From: a virus
DNA length: 39,648 nt
Direction: 5' to 3' (one strand)
IMG/VR virus record: IMGVR_UViG_3300028678_000166
Span: 1-39,648 of that record
A program made the position numbers and the translations under genes. This document shows positions 17,147 through 24,159 of this stretch, one piece after another; within the stretch, counting starts at the first letter, position 1, and the number at the start of each line of letters is the position of its first letter. Below the pieces are notes generated by a model. That model did not search any database. It was not told the DNA's origin and saw only the letters and a program-made list of their open reading frames with translations.

Positions 17147-17825
17147 GTGTAATGTGATATTATTATTTAACCTCCCATATATCACAAAAGGGAATACATC
17201 TTTTTTGTTAGAGCCATCATAACTCAATTCATTATTTGTGTGGATATATTCCAACCCAATATCTAATCATTCTAGAATGAACAATTAGTCACGATGGTAC
17301 AGCTAGAATGCCTCCATCTATCAATACAATGTATTTTTGTCGCACATTGTGAAGCGTATTTGTATCATAGGTTTTTATTTTTCAAGATCAAATCTCTAGT
17401 TACACCTAAGTTTACCTAAAACTCTAAATAAGACTCCATATTTACCCGTAACAAGGCAAATACTTCATTGTCGTTCTCTCAACTTAAAGTATTGAGTATG
17501 AGGTAAGTATATTACCAACTAATAAAATTCACTGTTTGTAGTATTTAGTATGTTATTAGTAAATTTTTAGTATTGATTTCCTTATTCCCACTTGGGCAAA
17601 ATTCTTCTTTGTCTGAGTTTCTAACTCACTTCAATATTTGTTGGGAATCTATACCTCGTTCTTTATAATCTTTGAATAACAGACTATGTATTACCCAATA
17701 GCCAAGCAAATCATGGTATTATTATTCCCCCACTAGGGAAAGGATCGTTATTCTTTTACTCCTTATAAAACAGTTCTTTTAATGAAAGGTCACGTCTATT
17801 TCTAGTACATGCCTTTGTTCACATT
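17147..17825 (-). ncRNA. Candidate large structured non-coding RNA beside the tRNA
   Basis: About 680 bases without an ORF, between YonK and tRNA-Ser and presumably co-transcribed with them. It is more G+C-rich and structured than other gaps here. On the minus strand, hairpins include GAGTTAGAAACTC, CCCAAGTGGG and CCCTAGTGGG, plus GGGTAA and GGAGG patches. Position next to a phage tRNA, length and structure resemble the settings of GOLLD and ROOL RNAs of Firmicute phages, but I could not match either consensus by eye. Class unproven. Confidence 0.5.
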
Positions 17826-18017
17826 TTATTCTTCAGATGGTATATCATTATCCTTTTTAATTGTTACAGTTAGTCCGTCTTCTCCAATCCATTTTCTAAT
17901 TTGATTTGTTAGATTGTATGTTTTAGAATCATCTTTTCCAACTTCTGTAATCTTAAATTCTCCATCTTCCTCAGTTATTACTGCTTTTGAAAAACTTACA
18001 TTTTTAGTTTCTTTCAT
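17826..18017 (-). CDS. yonK: YonK-like protein
   Basis: 63 aa, the same length as SPbeta YonK. A beta-rich N-terminus is followed by a central helix (YNLTNQIRKWIGEDG) and the ending LTVTIKKDNDIP, which parallels the VSITVKEENELP ending I recall from YonK. YonK is a small oligomeric SPbeta protein of unknown role. Start ATG 18017 with GTGGAGAAATAATT. Together with the YonO-type RNA polymerase at 21187 it ties this phage to the SPbeta-type gene set. Confidence 0.75.
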   Translation of the reverse strand: MKETKNVSFSKAVITEEDGEFKITEVGKDDSKTYNLTNQIRKWIGEDGLTVTIKKDNDIPSEE

Positions 18018-18019
18018 AA

Positions 18020-18142
18020 TTATTTCTCCACCTTTTCGTTATTCTTTTTCTTTTCATTTAACATTTTAATTGGTTGGTTTTGTAAATTATTTAAGGACTG
18101 ATAGTTAAATCCTGATAATGTACGCTTAGTTGAATTTTTCAT
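18020..18142 (-). CDS. 40-aa basic peptide of unknown function
   Basis: MKNSTKRTLSGFNYQSLNNL at the N-terminus and a Lys/Glu-rich C-terminus. ATG 18142 is preceded by AAGGAGAGAAATAGA, a strong ribosome site, and the stop is two bases from the YonK start, so the two are coupled. A copy of the recurrent AATTAATGTA motif lies at 18159-18180, just upstream. The small size and lack of homologues known to me leave its function open. Confidence 0.6.
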   Translation of the reverse strand: MKNSTKRTLSGFNYQSLNNLQNQPIKMLNEKKKNNEKVEK

Positions 18143-18175
18143 TCTATTTCTCTCCTTATTTCTACATTAATTTGT

Positions 18176-19651
18176 TTATAAAATGAATTGTGAAGCAAAT
18201 TTACTTACTCCTACAATTTTAGTTGTTTTATTTTTACTTTGTAGATATTCAGTTCCCTTTTCTTTCATTTCAATTTTTCCTTCTTCAGTACAATGGTGTA
18301 TTAGAATCTTATTTGTGTTTATTTGACTCCAGTAGCTAAAAATTTCTTCTTGTTGAATGTGGCTCGAAAATGTTTTCTGAGTAAGAACATCACAACTTTT
18401 TATTAATGTACTTCCATCAATTTTAATAGGAGTGCCTATTGGTCTAGTAACTAATTCATGAGAAATTGAACCTTCAGCTCCGTAATATCCTACGAAACAA
18501 ATTAGATCTCCTGTAACTCCCATAAAATTTTTAACATAGTCACAACTACGTGTTTTAGGTTGAACAAATCCACTAGAACTTATGTAAATTCCACATTCTC
18601 TTTTAGATAATATTCCCAAAGTACCTTTATATTCTTTATTATAACGAAAATTCTTCCAGTTTTTTATTCTCTCCCAGTCCTCAAATTCATCATATTTTAA
18701 TATCTTGCTATAAGTATCACATATAGAATTAGTTAATCTTCCATCAATTGTTACTGGTATTTCATTAAACCATTCTTCATCTTTAAAAAACGAATTTATT
18801 AAAAATTGTAACTCTTGGGTACGCCCGAAAGAAAAGGAAGGAAAAAATACTCGGTGTCCACTTTTTAAATATTTAGTTAAAGTTTCTTTTAGTTCATTTC
18901 TTTCTTTTTCTACTAAATTTTTATCAAAGCACTTTTCAGAGTTTGAATAAGTTGCCTCAAAAACGTACATTGAAGCCTTAGGAATTATATCTCTTTTCTT
19001 TACAAATGGTTTATATTTTAAATTGTAATCTGATCCCAAATCGCTTGTGTAAACTAAGGATTTTATATTATTGTTAGGTAGTCTAAAAGTAAGTTTCAAT
19101 TGAGTACCACCTAATACATGTCCAGAATTATAAAATTCATAACTTAACCAATCATCAAATTTATATACTTGATGTGTTTCAACTGTTTTTACCTTCTCTA
19201 ACATCTTATACATATCTAATTCAGTATATAAGTTTTTAGGTCTTTTCCCTTTTGCTTTTAAACCTTTTATTAAACAATCATGTAAATACACACTATCTTT
19301 TAATAATTCTTTAGATATCATTAAACATTCTTCTGTTGTAATTATTTCACCTTTGAATATATCTTGTCCAAATATAGGTGTGTTCCCAATATGGTCTACT
19401 CAGACGTGGGAGTGCATTAAAAACACTCCCGAAATACCTCCTACTGGAATATTTTCAACCATTTTTTTATTCATTGAATATTCTATCTCTGGTTTTGATT
19501 CTCCTTGTATCATGCCACATTCTAGACAAACGCATTTATGTTTGTCATTTCCTATAGGATAGCTAATTAATAAAGCAGATCCACAAATATCGTCCCTACT
19601 TCCACCGACAAAACTTAAAATTATATCATTATCCTTATTCTTTTTGCTCAT
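18176..19651 (-). pseudogene. Beta-CASP metallo-beta-lactamase RNase with TGA inside HxHxDH
   Basis: ATG 19651 to TAA 18176, 491 codons plus stop, the usual length of RNase J/CPSF-type beta-CASP enzymes. Visible motifs: HSHV-TGA-VDHIGN (residues 80-89; motif 2), FYNSGHVLGG (motif 3 His), LVYTSDLG (motif 4 Asp), FSFGRTQEL and SSSGFVQ (beta-CASP), and FSSHIQQEEIFSYW (terminal His). Such enzymes are zinc-dependent endo/exoribonucleases acting on RNA. The TGA (19400-19402) and the extra Val codon split the zinc-binding motif; removing six bases restores HSHVDHIG. A fragment starting at ATG 19321 (381 aa) would lack the first metal ligands. It is interrupted or recoded. Confidence 0.85.
19397..19402 (-). 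other. TGA plus synonymous Val codons inside the MBL zinc motif
   Basis: The minus strand reads CAC TCC CAC GTC TGA GTA GAC CAT. The stop is flanked by GTC and GTA, both Val; moving from GTC to GTA over TGA gives HSHVDH. CTGAGTA is shared with the Walker A interruption in large terminase. Confidence 0.85.
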
Positions 19652-19768
19652 AAGTAAGTCTCCCTCTATTATATATTATGTCTATTGACAAAGTGAATAA
19701 TAGTCAAAGAGAGACTTAATATAAGTAAAACTCAATTAAATCTCTTTTGATATATCCAATTTATTTAA
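19652..19768 (-). terminator. Gap with a hairpin
   Basis: On the minus strand, AAAGAGA pairs with TCTCTTT across a 28-base loop between the 83-aa protein gene and the RNase gene, without a long T-tract. It may be a weak terminator or processing hairpin. Confidence 0.3.
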
Positions 19769-20020
19769 TTACTTAACCTTTGGTTCTACATATTTAACTT
19801 TAATAATTACTTCTTCATCTTTTAGCTTCTTTTCTATATGTAAATTACCAATTACTAATTTTTCACCAACTTTTAAGAAATCTGTATATTCTTTTATAAC
19901 TGCATTTAATTCTGCACCTCGAGCTTCTTCATTGGCTTTAGCGACTCTTGATCTTTCAGCTTTTGACTTAAATTCTCCTTGTGCGAACAACTCTTCTTTT
20001 CTATCTTTATTTAATAACAT
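19769..20020 (-). CDS. Unknown 83-aa protein
   Basis: ATG 20020 behind AGAGGAGAAATATT. The N-terminal 45 residues are a charged helix (KSKAERSRVAKANEEARGAELN), followed by a beta-rich C-terminus (LVIGNLHIEKKLKDEEVIIKVKYVEPK). No family is recognised. A copy of the recurrent intergenic motif precedes it (20094-20110). Confidence 0.6.
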   Translation of the reverse strand: MLLNKDRKEELFAQGEFKSKAERSRVAKANEEARGAELNAVIKEYTDFLKVGEKLVIGNLHIEKKLKDEEVIIKVKYVEPKVK

Positions 20021-20127
20021 AATATTTCTCCTCTTTCTCTCTGTTTTAATTTAATTTATTTATAACCCTTTAATTAGGGATATTTACTATTTGTTTATAC
20101 ATTAATTTGTCATTTAAAAGTTATATT

Positions 20128-20598
20128 TTATATACTTTTGCTTTCAGTAACCCACTTATTATCAATTTTTCTAGCATGAATTTCATAATTATACTTCCCA
20201 ATCTTCATAGGAATAGTTAATCTATCTTCTTCTATAATATAATCATTACTCAGCTCAATTTTTATAGTAGGTACTTCTTTTTCTACTTTAAATGTTCTAT
20301 GATTTCTTATTTCATCACCTTTTTGTTCCCAAGTGGCAATATATTCATTATCGCCTTTTTCTATTTCTCTACCCTCGTAATAATGAGAACTCTTTTCTAT
20401 CCAAGTTTCTCTAGGTATATTAGCTAATTCCTTTTGTTTCAAAGAAGTTACATCTGCTAAAGCTCTAATTAGATTCTTATAAGTACCAAAATCCTTATTA
20501 TCTCTTGAATGTTTGATCTTTTGTAGTAATTCATTTTCTTCGGTTATCAGTGATTCAATTAAAGAATCTCTATTTTGTTCAATTGTTTTATTATCCAT
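20128..20598 (-). CDS. Unknown 156-aa protein
   Basis: ATG 20598 behind GCAAGGAGGAATAGAA. Residues 1-70 are helical and charged, possibly a coiled coil; residues 100-156 form a small beta domain (TIKIELSNDYIIEEDRLTIP). No motif. It is the first gene downstream of the 590-base gap after the RNA polymerase, with a copy of the recurrent motif at 20689-20707 in its leader. Confidence 0.6.
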   Translation of the reverse strand: MDNKTIEQNRDSLIESLITEENELLQKIKHSRDNKDFGTYKNLIRALADVTSLKQKELANIPRETWIEKSSHYYEGREIEKGDNEYIATWEQKGDEIRNHRTFKVEKEVPTIKIELSNDYIIEEDRLTIPMKIGKYNYEIHARKIDNKWVTESKSI

Positions 20599-21186
20599 TT
20601 CTATTCCTCCTTGCGTAATCAGTTCGCAACCCTATAATTTATTTAAAACAACAATTAAGTTGAATTAATCTTATTAAATCTGTATTTCTTTATACATTAA
20701 TTTATTACAAACTCATATTACTCCTACTTATTTCTTTCTCCAACAAGGCAAGAATACCTGTTTGTACCTTGCCAATGTCAGGAGAGAGATTAAAATATTA
20801 ATAAAGGGAGTTATGAAAAATGAATTAATGAAAGGTATTTCGCCCACTTAAGGGCGTTGGTATAATAAACTCAAAATTGAGCAATACTATCTTTTTATTT
20901 TATTTAATTTGTTTTATTTTTTATGTAGGGCAAATATGCTAGGCATAATCTACCCTACTGGATTGTACTTTAATATCAATACAACTCCTTTGCACACTTA
21001 GACATTGTGCTGATAATTTACGACTTCTCAGTCTTTTCTTTTCCATTTACAGAATTTGACCAAAACGCTACAAACGTTGGTATCACTAGCTTATAACCCA
21101 TTTTTATAAAATATATTTTTTATGTTGACCACTTATAAACGTGATAACCATGCGTGTTAGAGTATACTTTCTATTCCGTTACATGA
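20599..21186 (-). ncRNA. Gene-free stretch with many hairpins, candidate structured RNA or long leader
   Basis: 590 bases without an ORF downstream of the RNA polymerase gene. Minus-strand hairpins include GTAGGG...CCCTAC (22-base loop with an inner ATGC/GCAT), CGCCCTTAAGTGGGCG, GGCAAG...CTTGCC and GACTGAGAAGTC. An A-rich tract follows the first. It may hold a terminator for the polymerase gene plus a non-coding RNA. No known class is recognised. Confidence 0.4.
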
Positions 21187-23955
21187 TTATTCTTTATTTC
21201 TAAATTTTCTTACTCTTTCCTTTGTTAGTTCTTTTTCTATGTCTTTAGCACACTTATAACAATATTTTGCATTATTTGACTTCTTTTCAAATCTTTTGCC
21301 ACAACAATCACACATTTCAACAGTCTCATCATTTAATGATAATTCTAAATTGTTATTTAGATTATTGATTATTACTGCTCCAAATACATTAAATATAAAA
21401 GCTAGTTTCATTTCGTCCTCATTAAATGCATATTTAATTATCATATCTATTAAATCTAAATAATCAATATTCATCTCTTTTGAATATTTTAAGGTATCTT
21501 CTTTAGCTTGATTATAAGCTAATTCTTTATAATTAAATTCTGCATCTTCCTCCTTATATTTAGTTGCATATTGATTAATAAGTATTCTTGTACTATTTTC
21601 TAACTTCAAATAAAAATCAATAACATTATAATCTATTTCTATTTTGTTATTATGTAATAATTTCTTTAAATTAAATCTTCCAAACCCTTTTGAATAATCA
21701 AAATCTGTATTTTTTATATTGCTAATACTCTTACAAATTCTATCAATTACTCCGTTTCCTATATCTCTACACTCATTTCTTTTTTTGTTCTTTGCAAATT
21801 GAAAAAAGTATGGATATAATTTATTATTCATTAGTTGTTTTATATCTTTTGGCAGTTTAGGAAGCTCTAATTTTTTTGCACTATCAATTATCCAGTTATT
21901 ATATGCACATAGCTTTTTTATGTTATCCATATTTTTTTCAGAATCATCTTTTGAAAATATATTTGTCAATGTATTGCTAACCTTACCTATATTGGACTTC
22001 TCATATACAAATTTTAAAGAGTTGAATATGTTTATAGGATTTATAACTTTTCCTTCTCCCCCACCCATTTCGTAATATAAAGGAACTAACTCACTCATTT
22101 GTTTTTCAGCCAAATCTAATAACCATTTTTGTTCCTCACAATCCTCAACAACTAAGGCTTCATCTCCATCTACATCGAACATTAATACCAAATAAGCCAA
22201 ATCTTTAGCACTCACATATATTCCATTAGTTTTAAAGTACTTTGTTTTTTCATTACTTATATTGTTTCTTAAGCACCATTCTCGGCTTAAATGAGGAGAA
22301 CGTAATAATGCTAGTCTTTTACTATCTTTATATGTATTGAAGAATACTTCATTTTCACCTAGTGCATAGTCTTGTCCATTTCCAAATAATACACTCATAA
22401 AATGTATTAAGTCTGGTATTATAAAAGTTCTTTTTGCATGAAGTTTGATTCTTCCACTATTTGCTTCCTTCTTAAAGCTTGTAATTGTATCACTTAGTTG
22501 TTTTTTTATGTACTTGCTTGTTAGTATCTCGGGGTACAACCTTATTATTTCTTGCATATAATCCCTATATTTTGTTTCAAGGGTTGCTCCTAAAAATTCA
22601 AGTTGTTTATCTTTACTACTATGTACTTCATTAACTAACGATTTAACATCTTTAGTTAAATATTCTATTTCTTCATCACTCATTTCTGTAAGAGTTTGAA
22701 GCATTTGATAATTTATTCTCATATTCTTTAATTTGTCTTCATCTTCCATACATTTATTACATGTGCATTCATATTTCTTGAAATATGTTTTATATTCATT
22801 CCAATCTTTATAGAATTTCCACATTTTGAACTGACTTTTTGTAAATATAACTTGAATATCATCTTCTAAAATATCATACTCTTTTCCATATATGTCTTTT
22901 ACCTTTACAGAACAATCCTTATTTTCTTCTATGTATTTTTTATAATTTATGGGACATAACAAGCCCTTAAACCAAGGTAATCTTATTTGAGTATTTTTAT
23001 TGAATACATTACTTAAACAAATTCCTGCTCCATCCATAAAATCAAAAGATATATCTTTCTTTTCTCTTTTTATACTCCAATCAGTTTTTTTATTTTTTCG
23101 TTTGACTTTCTTGCCTCCTTTTGTAGTATATTCTGTTATCCCGTTATCTACTTCATCATCTCTTGTAATATAATCAACTGTATCATTTATTATTTCTGTA
23201 AAATCGTCCACTACAATACATTTATCTATATCAAAATTTTCTACCACTTCCGAAGCCGAATTATTCAAACTTAAATATGCATTAAACTTATTTATGTTCA
23301 TTCCCCCTACTTTATTGACTTGCTCTATAGTCAATCCACACATTAATGTTTCTTCGTAAGTTTTCCAAACATCTTCCTTTATCATCATAAATTTCTTTTG
23401 ACGAGTTTGCCCAGCTCCAGCAGTAAAGAATTTATATTTATTATCAACTGAAATTACCTTATCATATTCCATTTCTCTACTTATTATAATTAATCCTTTT
23501 TCTATTACTTGTTTTACTATTAGCATATCAGTATTTCCTACTTCAATTACTATAAAGTCTAAAGTAGGTTCTTCACTTTCTAATTTTAATGTTCTTGTAA
23601 GCACATTATCAAAGAATGCAATTACATTAGTTTCTTTAAAATATTTACTATCTACGTATCTAACTTCATTAAAATCATTAATTGTGTTATGTATCATTTT
23701 AGTTATTTTTTTATTTTCTCGATTAATAATTTTATATAATATATTTTCTTTTAATTCCTTTTTAAAAATAGTATTACATTCGCTTGTCCACTCTGTAGTA
23801 TCCAGTTTATTCTTTATTCTATTTGATAAATTTTGCTTAATTCTGAACATAGAGCCATCATTTACATACTTCATTGAATATAATTGCTTTTCATCTCCTG
23901 TTTTAACCATTCCTAAGTTTATAGAATATAGTTTAATTTGTTTATTCATCGCCAT
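21187..23955 (-). CDS. yonO: Single-subunit RNA polymerase, YonO/QDE-1-like
   Basis: 922 aa from ATG 23955, right after AAAGGAGACAAAATAT (an upstream in-frame ATG lacks a ribosome site). The catalytic signature LMFDVDGDEALVVE (about residues 592-605) is the DxDGD motif of double-psi-beta-barrel polymerases. Supporting motifs in family order: FFTAGAGQTRQKKFM (about 176), FMDGAGICLSN (about 306), QIRLPWFKGLL (about 323) and LLRSPHLSREW. A zinc finger (CDCCGKRF...CYKCAK) closes the C-terminus. SPbeta YonO, the best-known phage relative, is a DNA-dependent RNA polymerase. It is expected to transcribe part of this genome. Confidence 0.9.
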   Translation of the reverse strand: MAMNKQIKLYSINLGMVKTGDEKQLYSMKYVNDGSMFRIKQNLSNRIKNKLDTTEWTSECNTIFKKELKENILYKIINRENKKITKMIHNTINDFNEVRYVDSKYFKETNVIAFFDNVLTRTLKLESEEPTLDFIVIEVGNTDMLIVKQVIEKGLIIISREMEYDKVISVDNKYKFFTAGAGQTRQKKFMMIKEDVWKTYEETLMCGLTIEQVNKVGGMNINKFNAYLSLNNSASEVVENFDIDKCIVVDDFTEIINDTVDYITRDDEVDNGITEYTTKGGKKVKRKNKKTDWSIKREKKDISFDFMDGAGICLSNVFNKNTQIRLPWFKGLLCPINYKKYIEENKDCSVKVKDIYGKEYDILEDDIQVIFTKSQFKMWKFYKDWNEYKTYFKKYECTCNKCMEDEDKLKNMRINYQMLQTLTEMSDEEIEYLTKDVKSLVNEVHSSKDKQLEFLGATLETKYRDYMQEIIRLYPEILTSKYIKKQLSDTITSFKKEANSGRIKLHAKRTFIIPDLIHFMSVLFGNGQDYALGENEVFFNTYKDSKRLALLRSPHLSREWCLRNNISNEKTKYFKTNGIYVSAKDLAYLVLMFDVDGDEALVVEDCEEQKWLLDLAEKQMSELVPLYYEMGGGEGKVINPINIFNSLKFVYEKSNIGKVSNTLTNIFSKDDSEKNMDNIKKLCAYNNWIIDSAKKLELPKLPKDIKQLMNNKLYPYFFQFAKNKKRNECRDIGNGVIDRICKSISNIKNTDFDYSKGFGRFNLKKLLHNNKIEIDYNVIDFYLKLENSTRILINQYATKYKEEDAEFNYKELAYNQAKEDTLKYSKEMNIDYLDLIDMIIKYAFNEDEMKLAFIFNVFGAVIINNLNNNLELSLNDETVEMCDCCGKRFEKKSNNAKYCYKCAKDIEKELTKERVRKFRNKE

Positions 23956-23996
23956 ATATTTTGTCTCCTTTGAATTATAATTTGAATTTTGTATAT

Positions 23997-24158
23997 TTAT
24001 TTTAGCAAATTCCAATCATTGTTTAATTTATTAGTATTCACAAAACAGAATACTTTAAGTTTTGGGAACTTTTTATTCTGCTCTGTGTATAGTATTATAT
24101 TTCCCATATTGAGTAATTGGATTGCCACTCTTTTACTAAATATTTTTTGAATATCCAT
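23997..24158 (-). CDS. DUF5659-like 53-aa protein
   Basis: ATG 24158 overlaps the end of the CoiA-like gene, whose last codons supply the ribosome site (GGAGGAGTAAT). The pattern 'AIQLLNMGNIILYTEQNKKFPKLKVFCFVNT' matches DUF5659-type proteins, and a relative is at 12235-12525. It is coupled to CoiA and lies directly ahead of the RNA polymerase. Function unknown. Confidence 0.65.
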   Translation of the reverse strand: MDIQKIFSKRVAIQLLNMGNIILYTEQNKKFPKLKVFCFVNTNKLNNDWNLLK

Positions 24159-24159
24159 A

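Noticed and set aside
23956-24015. Upstream start for the RNA polymerase
   Set aside because: The in-frame ATG at 24015 has no ribosome site, while ATG 23955 follows AAAGGAGACAAAATAT.
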